Positions 1 to 7,794 of a stretch of 64,000 bases of DNA are shown in pieces. A program made the position numbers and the translations under genes. Under the pieces are notes generated by a model. The model did no database searches and was not told where the DNA came from. It was given only the letters and a program-made list of their open reading frames with translations. Origin of the DNA: Geminicoccaceae bacterium (GTDB lineage: Bacteria > Pseudomonadota > Alphaproteobacteria > Geminicoccales > Geminicoccaceae); contig JANQNY010000008.1 of the NCBI GenBank assembly GCA_028279345.1, forward strand, positions 1-64,000. The letters are read 5' to 3'. The stretch's first letter is position 1. Each line of letters opens with the position of its first letter.

Positions 1-1
1 C

Positions 2-142
2 GCGACAAAGCGCCTCTTCGAGGCCGGCCTCCACGTCAAGTTCACGGGCGATGCCGGCATCATCGCGCCGCCTTTGGTCGCCGAGCGCGCGCATGTCGAC
101 GAGATCTTCGACAAGCTCGCCCAGGTGCTCCGGACTTACTGA
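2..142 (+). CDS. Class III aminotransferase, C-terminal end (partial)
   Basis: Only the last 46 residues lie in the window; the gene starts to the left. The tail carries a short alpha/beta ending with an IAPPL core (I-x-PPL) followed by a helix with an H-V-D-E-I-F stretch. This is how PLP-dependent class III (omega-amino acid or glutamate-semialdehyde type) aminotransferases end. The substrate cannot be read from this fragment. The stop is 6 bases before the next start, so it is probably co-transcribed with the following lyase-family gene. The family is inferred from the tail alone. Confidence 0.55.
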   Translation, partial: ATKRLFEAGLHVKFTGDAGIIAPPLVAERAHVDEIFDKLAQVLRTY

Positions 143-148
143 CGCGCG

Positions 149-979
149 ATGGTCGATCGCTCCGCCGCCGCCCGGTTTCGCGCGCTGCATGAGGAGCCGG
201 GGCTTTTCGTCATGCCGAACCCCTGGGACGTGGGCACGGCCCGTGTCCTAGTCGCCGCCGGATTTCACGCGCTCGCTTCGGCAAGTGCCGCGCTTGCGAC
301 GACGCTCGGCCGGCCTGACGGCGCCGTTGCGGTGGACCGAGACACGGCGATCGCGCACGCGGCCATGCTCGCGCGCGCCAGCGATCTGCCTGTCAATGGC
401 GACTTCGAGAACGGCTATGGCGACCTGCCCGAGGCGGTGGCGGAGACGATCCGCGCGGCGATCGATGCGGGTCTCGCCGGCTGCTCGATCGAGGACATGA
501 CGGGTGATCCGGTACGGCCGCTCTACGACAGGAGCCTGGCGACGGAGCGAATCGCCGCCGCCGTCGAGACGCGCGATGCCTTGGACCCCGCGTTCGTCCT
601 CACGGCCCGCTGTGAGGCCTTTCTCACGGACCACCCCACCCCGCTCGACGAGTGCCTAGCCCGCCTCAGCGCCATGGCGGCAGCAGGCGCCGACGTCGTC
701 TACGCCTGTGGCATGAGCCGCCGAGACGACATCAAGGCGCTCGTGGAAGCCGTCCCGGTCCCCGTGAACGTGCTCGGCGGCACGGGTGCCGCGCCGCTCT
801 CGCTGGGCGAGCTCGAAGCGCTGGGCGTCAAACGCGTCAGCCTGGGGCCCCGGCTGATGCAGGCGGCGATGGGCGGCTTTCTCCGCGCTGTCGACGAGCT
901 GCAGGCGAACGGCACCTTCGGCTTCATGGCGGATGCGGGCGATCTTCGCCGTCTGCAACGCTCGTCGACTACGCCCTAG
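149..979 (+). CDS. Isocitrate lyase / PEP mutase superfamily enzyme
   Basis: 276-residue cytosolic TIM-barrel enzyme. Visible family marks are M-PNPWD near residue 22, the metal-binding G-DFENGYG at about 83-91, G-CSIED at 111-116 and an RCEAF strand near 154. These fit the Mg-dependent superfamily of isocitrate lyase, methylisocitrate lyase, PEP mutase and oxaloacetate decarboxylase. The isocitrate-lyase active-site loop KKCGH is absent, so it is more like the short oxaloacetate-decarboxylase or carboxyphosphonoenolpyruvate type. The exact C-C lyase reaction cannot be fixed. It starts at ATG six bases after an aminotransferase gene and the two may share a transcript. Confidence 0.8.
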   Translation: MVDRSAAARFRALHEEPGLFVMPNPWDVGTARVLVAAGFHALASASAALATTLGRPDGAVAVDRDTAIAHAAMLARASDLPVNGDFENGYGDLPEAVAETIRAAIDAGLAGCSIEDMTGDPVRPLYDRSLATERIAAAVETRDALDPAFVLTARCEAFLTDHPTPLDECLARLSAMAAAGADVVYACGMSRRDDIKALVEAVPVPVNVLGGTGAAPLSLGELEALGVKRVSLGPRLMQAAMGGFLRAVDELQANGTFGFMADAGDLRRLQRSSTTP

Positions 980-1054
980 CGAACACCGCCAGCTGGTCGG
1001 TGCGATGCGGCCGCACCAGCTCACAAGTGCGTTTCACCTCTGAAAAGGTGCTCG

Positions 1055-1654
1055 ATGGCGTTGCGCACGGCGCTTCTCACCGCCCTCTGCATGGGGTTGT
1101 CGTTCGTCGACCAGGCGAGCGAGACCTACGCGTTCGACGACAGCCACACGCAGATTAGCTTCAGCTGGTCGCATTTCGGCCGACCTGTGCCGCCTGCATC
1201 GTTCACCGGCTTTACAGGAACCGTCGTGATCGATCAGGAAGATCTCGCGGCCTCCAAGGTCGATGTCACCATCGACGCGAGGACGCTGCGCACGGGGTTT
1301 GTGCTGCTCAACCCGATCATGGAGTCCGGTGCGTTCTTCGACGCGGCGCACTATCCCGAGATCCAATTCCGGTCCACCGGCGTCCGCCCAACCGACGCAA
1401 CGCGGGCAGAGATCGATGGCGAGCTCACGATGAAAGGGATCACGCGTCCGGTGGTGCTCGATGTGCAGCTGGTGGAGGGTGGCGCCGCCGGGGAGGCGTC
1501 TCATTCGGAAGCCGCCGCGAGCACACTTCAGTTTCGCGCCACGACGACGCTACGGCGCACCGCGTGGAAGCTCGGCGGGCAGTTGCCGTTCACTTCCGAT
1601 ACGGTCGACATCACCATTCAGGCGCAGCTCCTGGCGACAAAGGCCGACGGCTGA
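1055..1654 (+). CDS. YceI family periplasmic lipid-binding-like protein
   Basis: 199 residues with an N-terminal hydrophobic signal peptide (about residues 1-26) and then a lipocalin-like beta barrel. The mature part opens with a DDSHTQISFSWSHFG segment, the usual YceI start. It contains a V-D-V-T-I-D-A strand, the F-F-D-A-A-H-YP-E-IQF segment typical of the family and an E-L-T-M-K-G-ITRPV turn. YceI proteins bind isoprenoid or amide lipids in the periplasm; the ligand here is unknown. The start is supported by a GAAAAGG-like ribosome site 6-12 bases upstream. The next downstream reading frame is a decayed gene. Confidence 0.88.
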   Translation: MALRTALLTALCMGLSFVDQASETYAFDDSHTQISFSWSHFGRPVPPASFTGFTGTVVIDQEDLAASKVDVTIDARTLRTGFVLLNPIMESGAFFDAAHYPEIQFRSTGVRPTDATRAEIDGELTMKGITRPVVLDVQLVEGGAAGEASHSEAAASTLQFRATTTLRRTAWKLGGQLPFTSDTVDITIQAQLLATKADG

Positions 1655-1675
1655 CTTCGTCGCGACAGCGCGTCG

Positions 1676-3040
1676 GCATTTGACAGCAACGTTTTGCTGC
1701 TGGAGGCCGGCGGCGAGGCGAACTGGATCCGGACGACATCCCGGTCGGCTACCTCTTCACGCAGGACAACCCGCGCACGGATTGGTGCTTCAACACGGAG
1801 GTCGAACCAGGCTTGGGCGGCCGCGCCCTCAACTACCCGCGCGGGAAGGTCATCGGCCGCCGCTCGGCCATCAAAGGCATGATCGACATTCGAGGACAGG
1901 CGCGCGGCGCCGACGCCTTCCACGGCGCGGGCGGCGAGTGGCGCGTGGACGAGATGCGGCTTTCCTGGGAAATCCTGGATGCGTGGCGCGAGGCAGCGGC
2001 GGACTGCGGCGTCCCCCCCAACCGAGTACTTCAATCGCGGCGATAACGAGAGCTGCGGCTATCTCGAGGTAAGGCAACGCGGCGGTGTCCGCCTCCATAC
2101 CGGGACGGCGTCCCTTGAGCCTGTCCGCAAGCGTCCCAATCTCCGCGTTCTCACCAAGGCCCAAGCGACGCGAATCGCAGGCCAAGTCCTGCTCGCCGCC
2201 GGCTCGGTGGGCACGCCTCACCTCTTGGAGCTGTCGGGCATCGGTGACGGGGAGCGCCTGCAGGCGTTCGACATCGGCGTTCAACGTCACCGGCCCGACC
2301 TCGGCCAGAACCTGCAGGACGATCTGCAGCTCGGTCAGGCCTTCCGGGTCCAGGGGACGCGAACGCTGAACGAGCGGGCACGGACGCTCTGGGTAAGGCG
2401 CGCATGGCGCTCGCGTATGCGCTCTACAGGCGGAGCCCGTTGACGATGGCCCCAAGCCAGCATGGGGCATTCGCCAAGAGCGACCCGGCCATGGCCTCGC
2501 CGGATCTCCAATACCACGTGCAGCCACTGAGCCTGGAGCGTTTCGGCAAGCCGCTCCACCCGTTTCCGGTTCACGGCGTCGGTGTGCAACCTGCGCCCGA
2601 CGAGTCGCGGCAGTATCCGCGCGACCGCGGCGGATTGGCTGGCCAAGCCGGCGATCAGGCCGACCTACCTGGCGACCGACGAGGACCGGCGGACGGCCGC
2701 AGAGGCCATCCGTCTCAGCAGGCGCATCGCGGCAGCGGAGCCGCTGGCGCGGTTCGGGCGGGGTGCGGCCTTTGAGACCGACGGCGAACTGGTCACGGCA
2801 GCCGGTCAGATCGGAGCGACGATCGTCCAGCCCGTCGGCACCGGCCGAATGGGCACCGATCCGGAGGCCGTCGTCGACGCGCGCTTGCGTTTCAAGGGTC
2901 TGCAGAGGATCAGAATAGCCGATGCCTCGATCATGCCGACGATCACGTCCGGCAACACGAACGCGCCGACGCTGATGATCGCTGAGAAGGCTGCCGCCAT
3001 ACTGCGCGAGGACAGGAAGAGAACAAACTCAGGCGACTAG
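1676..3040 (+). pseudogene. Decayed GMC-family FAD oxidoreductase (choline dehydrogenase-like)
   Basis: A recognisable GMC oxidoreductase is spread over two alternating frames. LLLEAGGEANWI (about 1691) is followed after a shift by D-IPVGYLFTQDNPRTDW (about 1735) and an ALNYPRGKVIG segment (about 1827). Next come F-NRGDNESCGYLEV (about 2030), L-LAAGSVGTPHLLELSGIGD (about 2190), then a shift to M-APSQHGAFAKSDPA (about 2446), another shift to C-NLRPTSRGS (about 2583) and a C-terminal G-TGRMGTDPEAVVDARLRF...NTNAPTLMIAEKAA segment. The N-terminal GxGxxG FAD fold is missing and a stretch of roughly 40 residues is absent near 2172. The normally conserved GGCSSIN segment reads RRSAIK. At least four frame disruptions make this a pseudogene. 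A sequencing artefact would not explain the combined deletions and missing start. Confidence 0.85.
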
Positions 3041-3071
3041 CCGAAAGTTCTATGCTGCCACGCAAACGTCA

Positions 3072-3086
3072 TGTTGCGCTGCAGCA
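3072..3086. promoter_or_regulatory. PhaR-like operator upstream of phasin 1
   Basis: TGTTGC-GCT-GCAGCA, a near-perfect 6-3-6 palindrome 60 bases before the phasin start. The same pattern occurs twice before the second phasin. TGC/GCA-rich palindromes are the known binding sites of the PHA-responsive repressor PhaR in alphaproteobacteria. Assignment to PhaR is inference, as no phaR gene lies in the window. Confidence 0.6.
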
Positions 3087-3145
3087 TAATCAAGCGTAAG
3101 CAGAGTGGCGATCAATCGGTCGTCAACCAACGAGGTACCCGGGTC

Positions 3146-3508
3146 ATGAAGCCGCTTACGCTCCCGAATTTCGACATGGACAGCTTCGTCGCGCTCACCA
3201 AGGCAAACATGGATGCGCTGATGAAGGCGCAGACCGTCATGGCCGAGGCTTGCCAGGCGGCCGCGAAGATGCAGTACGGCTTCATGGCGGAATACGTCGA
3301 CCAGATGCAGGCGATGGCGGCCGGCAAGTTTGCCATGGAAAAGAAGCCCGAGGCGTACATGGCCGACATGAAGGCCGCGGCCGAGAAGGCGGTTTCCGTC
3401 GCCCAGATGCAGGTCGATCTAGGCATGAAGGCGCAAGCCGAGGCCATGGATCTTCTTACGAAGCGCGCCCAGGCCAACGTCAATGAGCTGCAGAAGCTCT
3501 CTGCCTAA
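3146..3508 (+). CDS. Phasin family protein 1
   Basis: 120-residue, almost entirely helical, Met/Ala/Gln-rich protein of the small phasin class (PF09361-like) that coats polyhydroxyalkanoate granules. It opens with M-KPLTLPNFDMDSF and then an amphipathic helix (ALTKANMDALMKAQTVMAEA). It ends with a second helix, AMDLLTKRAQANVNELQKL. The next gene encodes a diverged copy with the same layout, so this is a tandem duplication. The ATG at 3146 is chosen because homology to the copy begins there; a frame start at 3071 lies inside an operator-like palindrome. A strong stem-loop terminator follows the stop. No PHA synthase or depolymerase gene is in the window. Confidence 0.87.
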   Translation: MKPLTLPNFDMDSFVALTKANMDALMKAQTVMAEACQAAAKMQYGFMAEYVDQMQAMAAGKFAMEKKPEAYMADMKAAAEKAVSVAQMQVDLGMKAQAEAMDLLTKRAQANVNELQKLSA

Positions 3509-3567
3509 ACCTAGCTAGGCGCCTTTGCCGAGCGTCGGCGGCTGTCCGCCGACACCGGCCGGAACGA

Positions 3568-3595
3568 GGCCCCGGACATCGGTCCGGGGCCTTTT
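3568..3595 (+). terminator. Rho-independent terminator after phasin 1
   Basis: Perfect 10-bp stem GGCCCCGGAC / GTCCGGGGCC with a four-base loop, followed directly by TTTT. It lies 60 bases after the phasin 1 stop and separates the two phasin transcription units. Confidence 0.85.
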
Positions 3596-3693
3596 CCTTG
3601 CGTAGCGTCGCCCGGGCTCGTCTGGCGGCCATTTGGCTGGTGGCCGCCGGAACGGTTGCCGGATGGGAAGGCCAACACTTTACGAAGGTGTTA

Positions 3694-3708
3694 TGTTGCG
3701 ATGCAGCA
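3694..3708. promoter_or_regulatory. PhaR-like operator, distal site before phasin 2
   Basis: TGTTGC-GAT-GCAGCA palindrome, matching the site before phasin 1. Together with the next site it forms a tandem pair whose starts are 18 bases apart, placing both on nearly the same DNA face. Binding by a PhaR-type repressor is inferred. Confidence 0.6.
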
Positions 3709-3711
3709 TTT

Positions 3712-3726
3712 TGTTGCAGCGCAGCA
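3712..3726. promoter_or_regulatory. PhaR-like operator, proximal site before phasin 2
   Basis: TGTTGC-AGC-GCAGCA palindrome ending 43 bases before the phasin 2 start codon, so it would overlap the promoter or early leader. It is the second copy of a tandem pair. Confidence 0.6.
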
Positions 3727-3769
3727 TGAATGGGCGTATATAGAAATCCGGCCCCCAGGAGTAACCAGA

Positions 3770-4138
3770 ATGAAGACACCTCCCCTCTCCACTCCCATGC
3801 TCGACATCGACGGCTTGGTCGCGATGCAGCGTGCGAACGTCGACACGCTGGTCCAGGCGCAGTCGATCATCATGCAAGCTTGCCAGGTGGCCGCCGAGGC
3901 GCAGTGCAGCTTTCTCGCCGATTGCGCCGATCGCATCGAATCGGTGACGCGCGGCGAACTCGACGTGGGGAAGCGGCCGCAGGCCTATGTGGCCGACATG
4001 CACGCCGCTGCCGAGAAGGCCATTGCCGTTGCGCAGTCGCATGTCGACCTGGGTATCCGCGCCAACGCCGAAGCCATCGATCTGCTGGCCAAGCGCGCCC
4101 GCGCCAACGTCGACGAACTGCAGCGGCTCGCCGCCTGA
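3770..4138 (+). CDS. Phasin family protein 2
   Basis: 122-residue paralogue of the preceding phasin, aligned end to end. Shared pieces include ML-DIDGLVAMQRANVDTLVQAQ, V-ADMHAAAEKAIAVAQ, and DLLAKRARANVDELQRLAA near the end. It probably coats PHA granules. The ATG is preceded by AGGAG at 3757-3761 with 8 bases of spacing, which fixes the start. Tandem operator-like palindromes precede it, so expression is likely tied to PHA content. It is more acidic and has fewer Met residues than its partner, suggesting some divergence of role. Confidence 0.87.
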   Translation: MKTPPLSTPMLDIDGLVAMQRANVDTLVQAQSIIMQACQVAAEAQCSFLADCADRIESVTRGELDVGKRPQAYVADMHAAAEKAIAVAQSHVDLGIRANAEAIDLLAKRARANVDELQRLAA

Positions 4139-4200
4139 ACGAAGCACGCATGAGCCGACAGGACGTAGGCCTCCTCCCTACCTATGTTGTCTGAAGGCTG

Positions 4201-4227
4201 AGCCCCGGGCGCACCGCTCCCGGGGCT
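4201..4227 (+). terminator. Stem-loop after phasin 2
   Basis: AGCCCCGGG / CCCGGGGCT 9-bp perfect stem with a 9-base loop, followed by CCTTGCGTTT rather than a clean T run. Position after the phasin 2 stop and before sfsA suggests a terminator of moderate strength. Confidence 0.6.
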
Positions 4228-4263
4228 CCTTGCGTTTGGCCCCTGCCCCGCCACCTCCAAGCC

Positions 4264-4968
4264 ATGTCGTCCCCGCCGCAGCTCGTCAGCGCCCGTCTCA
4301 TTCGTCGCTACAAGCGCTTTCTCGCCGACGTCGTTCTCGAGGATGGTCGCGAAGCTACGGCTCACTGCCCGAACCCGGGCCGGATGCTCGGCCTCAACGC
4401 ACCTGGAGCCAAAGTCTGGCTGCGGCCCGCGCCGCCGGGGAGGAAGCTTCCCCTCACGATGGAACTCGTCGAGGCTGAAGGGACCCTGGTCGGCATCAAC
4501 ACCCACGTGCCTAATCGGCTCGTACGTCGCGCCCTCACCGTGGGGCGCGTGCCCGAGCTGGCCGGCTATGATGCGCTGCGCGGCGAGGTCACCTACGGTC
4601 ACGAACGTTCGCGGATCGACTTTCTGCTCGAAGACCCTGTGCGCGGTCGCTGTTGGGTTGAGGTCAAGAACGTGCATTGGCGGGTCGGTGATTTCGCACG
4701 TTTTCCCGATGCGGTGACCAGTCGTGGCGCCAAGCACTTGCGTGAGCTCGCAGCACAAGTCGCAATTGGCGAACGTGCGGCGATGGTCTACGTCGTACAG
4801 CGTAATGACTGCGAGCGGCTCGGGCTCGCCCGTGATATCGATCCAGCTTACGCAGATGCCTGTGCCAGGGCGGCAACCGCAGGTGTCGAGTTCTTGGCCT
4901 ATGCGTGCCGCGTGAGCTTGGAGGGGATCGAGCTGGCTCACCCGATGGATATCGACCTGGAAGCCTAA
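4264..4968 (+). CDS. sfsA: DNA/RNA nuclease SfsA
   Basis: 234 residues, the normal length for SfsA. Family marks are an OB-like N-terminus (RLIRRYKRFLADVVLEDGR), the A-HCPNPGRM motif near residues 35-43, a nuclease-like core with S-RIDFLL and W-VEVKNV (an acidic/E-x-K pattern of PD-(D/E)XK folds) and FPDAVTSRGAKHLREL. SfsA was named for sugar fermentation stimulation in E. coli; nuclease activity is known for the family, the physiological role less so. The stop is 3 bases before map, so the two are almost certainly co-transcribed. Confidence 0.92.
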   Translation: MSSPPQLVSARLIRRYKRFLADVVLEDGREATAHCPNPGRMLGLNAPGAKVWLRPAPPGRKLPLTMELVEAEGTLVGINTHVPNRLVRRALTVGRVPELAGYDALRGEVTYGHERSRIDFLLEDPVRGRCWVEVKNVHWRVGDFARFPDAVTSRGAKHLRELAAQVAIGERAAMVYVVQRNDCERLGLARDIDPAYADACARAATAGVEFLAYACRVSLEGIELAHPMDIDLEA

Positions 4969-4971
4969 CGG

Positions 4972-5781
4972 ATGTACCGCAACAGCTCCGGCCAATCCCG
5001 ATCGCAGGCGGTGCCCCTGCACGGCGCCGCGGCGTTCGATGGCATGCGCCGCGCAGGCCGCCTTGCGGCCGAAATCCTGGACATGATCGAGCCCTACGTG
5101 CGTCCGGGCGTGACGACCGGCGAGCTCGATCGGCTGTGTCACCAGGCCATCAGCAAGGCTGACGCGACACCGGCGCCGCTCGGCTATCGGGGCTACCCGA
5201 AGGCCACCTGCATCTCGCTCAACCACGTGGTCTGCCATGGCATCCCTGGCGACCGGGTGCTCAGGGACGGCGACATTCTCAACATCGACGTCACCGTCGT
5301 TCTCGGCGGTTGGCATGGCGACAGCTCGCGCATGTACTTCGCCGGCAATCCGGCGCTCAAGGCGCGTCGGCTCTGCCGCGTCGCTTTCGAGGCACTATGG
5401 AAGGGCATCGAGCAGGTGCGGCCCGAAGCGACGCTCGGCGACATCGGTGCCGCGATCCAGACCCACGCCGAATCGCATCGGTGCTCGGTCGTCCGGGACT
5501 ATTGCGGGCACGGCATCGGACGGGTGTTCCACGATGCCCCAAGCGTGCTGCACTACGGCAAGCCCGGCGAGGGGCTGACCCTAGAGCCTGGGATGATTTT
5601 CACGATCGAGCCGATGATCAACCTCGGCACCTTCGAAACCAAGCTGCTCGGCGACAGTTGGACCGTGGTCACCAAGGACCGGCAGCTTTCGGCACAGTTC
5701 GAGCATACGGTGGGCGTCACCGAAGAGGGCTGCGAGGTCTTCACGCTGTCACCCGCCGGTCGACATCACCCGACCTGGTGA
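4972..5781 (+). CDS. map: Methionine aminopeptidase, type I
   Basis: 269-residue cytosolic metalloprotease that removes the initiator methionine from nascent proteins. The five metal ligands are visible: D106 (NIDVTV), D117 (WHGDSSRM), H180 (CGHGIG), E213 (IEPM) and E244 (QFEHT). Substrate-side H89 is in V-CHGIPG. There is no zinc-finger N-terminal extension, so it is type Ia. It starts 3 bases after sfsA stops and is followed 6 bases later by radC, forming an sfsA-map-radC unit. The ATG at 4972 gives a slightly longer N-terminus than usual; a GTG at 5011 is possible. Confidence 0.94.
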   Translation: MYRNSSGQSRSQAVPLHGAAAFDGMRRAGRLAAEILDMIEPYVRPGVTTGELDRLCHQAISKADATPAPLGYRGYPKATCISLNHVVCHGIPGDRVLRDGDILNIDVTVVLGGWHGDSSRMYFAGNPALKARRLCRVAFEALWKGIEQVRPEATLGDIGAAIQTHAESHRCSVVRDYCGHGIGRVFHDAPSVLHYGKPGEGLTLEPGMIFTIEPMINLGTFETKLLGDSWTVVTKDRQLSAQFEHTVGVTEEGCEVFTLSPAGRHHPTW

Positions 5782-5787
5782 GACGCC

Positions 5788-6774
5788 ATGGCCGGCTTCT
5801 GGGCCAACCTCCTCGGCGGTCACACGCCGCTTCAACCGGCGGATGAACTCGAAGCCTGCGGCCTCCTGGTACGCGCGACCGATCGGGGTTTCGTCGTCAG
5901 CGGTGAGACCTACCGACATCATCAGGCGTTACGCCGCGCGGGCGGGCACTGGCAGGCCGAGGCCAAGAGCTGGCTCTTCGAGGATGGCGAGGCATTGGCC
6001 ACCGTCGCGGCGCTGATCCGAGCACCCGCGTCCGCCGGCCTCGCCGAGCAGCACGCCCCCTTCGTGGACAAGCCACTCGCGCACGGCACCAAGCACTATC
6101 ACGGGCATCGCGATCGGCTGCGTCAGCGCTTCCTCGAGGTCGGCGGCGAGGCACTCGCCGATTACGAGCTTCTGGAGCTGCTGCTCTTTTTCTCGATCCG
6201 CACGCGAGACACCAAACCGCTCGCCAAGGCGCTGATCACGCGCTTCGGCAGCCTTGCAGCCGTTCTGGCGGTCGAGTCGTCGCGGCTCGCCGAGATCGCC
6301 GAGTTTCGAGACGATCAGGAACGGCGCTTCACATCGGTGCTGCTTCGGCTCGTTCGCGAGATCGACGTTCGCGCGCAACGCGCAGGCCTCAGCGGCGCGC
6401 CTGTCATCGGCTCCCCCGAGGCGCTCGAAGCCTATCTGGCATCGGCCTTCTCTCACGAGGCGGTCGAGGAGTTCCACGCGCTCTTCCTCGACACGCAGAA
6501 CCGTCTGATGCGCGACGAGTGCCTCGGGCGCGGCACCGTCGATCACACGCCCCTTTATCCGCGCGAGATCGCGAAGCGGGCGCTCGAGCTGGGTGCCGTG
6601 GCGCTGATCCTTGTCCACAACCATCCATCCGGCGATCCGACCCCGTCGCCCGAGGACGTAGCGACCACCCGCCGGGTCATCGAGGCTCTCGAACCGCTGA
6701 ATATCCTCGTCTACGACCACGTCATCGTCGGCAAGGGGCGCCAGACGAGCTTCCGCGGCGAAGGGCTGCTGTAG
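5788..6774 (+). CDS. radC: RadC/JAB-domain protein with extra N-terminal module
   Basis: 328 residues, about 100 longer than ordinary RadC. Residues 105-200 hold the helix-hairpin-helix part (YELLELLLFFSIRTRDTKPLAKALI). Residues 207-328 hold the JAB/MPN metalloprotease-like domain with a complete JAMM motif: H277-x-H279, S287, D290. Residues 16-78 are an added module with HHQALRRAGGHWQAEAKSWLF, resembling short K-x-W modules seen in DNA-metabolism proteins; this likeness is impressionistic. The 'radC' name is historical and the molecular function of RadC is not settled. Co-directional with sfsA and map. Confidence 0.88.
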   Translation: MAGFWANLLGGHTPLQPADELEACGLLVRATDRGFVVSGETYRHHQALRRAGGHWQAEAKSWLFEDGEALATVAALIRAPASAGLAEQHAPFVDKPLAHGTKHYHGHRDRLRQRFLEVGGEALADYELLELLLFFSIRTRDTKPLAKALITRFGSLAAVLAVESSRLAEIAEFRDDQERRFTSVLLRLVREIDVRAQRAGLSGAPVIGSPEALEAYLASAFSHEAVEEFHALFLDTQNRLMRDECLGRGTVDHTPLYPREIAKRALELGAVALILVHNHPSGDPTPSPEDVATTRRVIEALEPLNILVYDHVIVGKGRQTSFRGEGLL

Positions 6775-6798
6775 CGGCCGCCATCGATCCTGGAGGCC

Positions 6799-7689
6799 TC
6801 AGCGCCGTGGGATCGTAGCTTGCCAAGGAGTGGGCTCGACGCTGATGAGCCGGCGTCCCAAGCCCACCAGCACCAGCGCCGAGGCGTTCATCGCCAACAC
6901 GTAGAGCACCGCCGGCACCATCAGCTCGGGCACGCCGAGCACGCTGCCGCCCAGGAACAAAGCGAGCGCCACGTTCTGCAGACCACACTCGATGCCGAGG
7001 GTGACCGCGACGCGATCGCCAAGGCGGAGCGCCCGCGCCAGGAAGAGCCCGCCGCACACCGCAAGGGCGTTGAAAGCAACGACCGCCGCGCCCACCGACT
7101 GCCACCCCGCCTCGACGATGGCCCAGTCGCGGACGAAGGCGGCGAGCACGATGGCGATGAACAGGAGGGTCGCGAGCATTCGCGCCGCCGGCAGCAGCTG
7201 CGCCGTCCTCTGCGGAAACCAATGACGGACGATCATCCCCACCGTGAGCGGCAGGAGCGTCACCAGCAGCACCGCGCGCACCGTGGCGATGAGCGAGAGC
7301 CGGTCGGGGAGAATGACCCCTTGCGGGTCGAACAGTGCGACCGCCGCGGCGAGCATGAGCGGCACCGTCACCAGGCCCAAAGCCGTCGTCGCCGCGGTCA
7401 TCACCACCGAGAGTGCTGCATCGCCTCGAGCCAGAACGGTGATGAAGTTCGAGGTGACACCGCCGGGCACGCAGGCCACCAGCACCAGACCGAGCGCCAC
7501 GACAGGCGGTAGGTCGAACACGACGGCGCAAAAGGCCGCGAGTACAGGCAGCCCCAGCGTCTGGACGAGTACGCCTGCGGTCAACGCGCTGAGTCGGCCC
7601 GCCACCGCACGAAAATCCGCGAGCGCGAGGCCCAGGCCCACCGTCACCATGATGCAGGCAAGACCGAGCGGGATGAACCAAGAGGTCAA
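6799..7689 (-). CDS. Bile acid:sodium symporter (BASS) family transporter
   Basis: 296 residues with about nine or ten hydrophobic segments and almost no soluble loops, typical of the BASS fold. The C-V-PGGVTSNFITVLARGDAALS segment in the first half and GIECGLQNVALALFLGG in the second are the paired crossover regions of sodium-coupled BASS carriers. Substrate (bile acid, pantoate, pyruvate or other organic anion) cannot be told. The frame opens with TTG at 7689, which lacks a clear ribosome site; an ATG 13 codons inside would shorten the first membrane segment, so TTG is preferred. It converges with radC and stands alone. Confidence 0.82.
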   Translation of the reverse strand: MTSWFIPLGLACIMVTVGLGLALADFRAVAGRLSALTAGVLVQTLGLPVLAAFCAVVFDLPPVVALGLVLVACVPGGVTSNFITVLARGDAALSVVMTAATTALGLVTVPLMLAAAVALFDPQGVILPDRLSLIATVRAVLLVTLLPLTVGMIVRHWFPQRTAQLLPAARMLATLLFIAIVLAAFVRDWAIVEAGWQSVGAAVVAFNALAVCGGLFLARALRLGDRVAVTLGIECGLQNVALALFLGGSVLGVPELMVPAVLYVLAMNASALVLVGLGRRLISVEPTPWQATIPRR

Positions 7690-7794
7690 GGCGACGGGTC
7701 CGCGCGAAACAGCTTCCAGGGCGAAACAGGCTAGAGCCGCCCGCGACCTCGCGCACGCATCTGGATCAAAGCCGTGTGCGCCAGGGCTTCGACC

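Noticed and set aside
3985-5316. 443-codon minus-strand frame over sfsA/map
   Set aside because: No motifs and it lies opposite two well-conserved genes.
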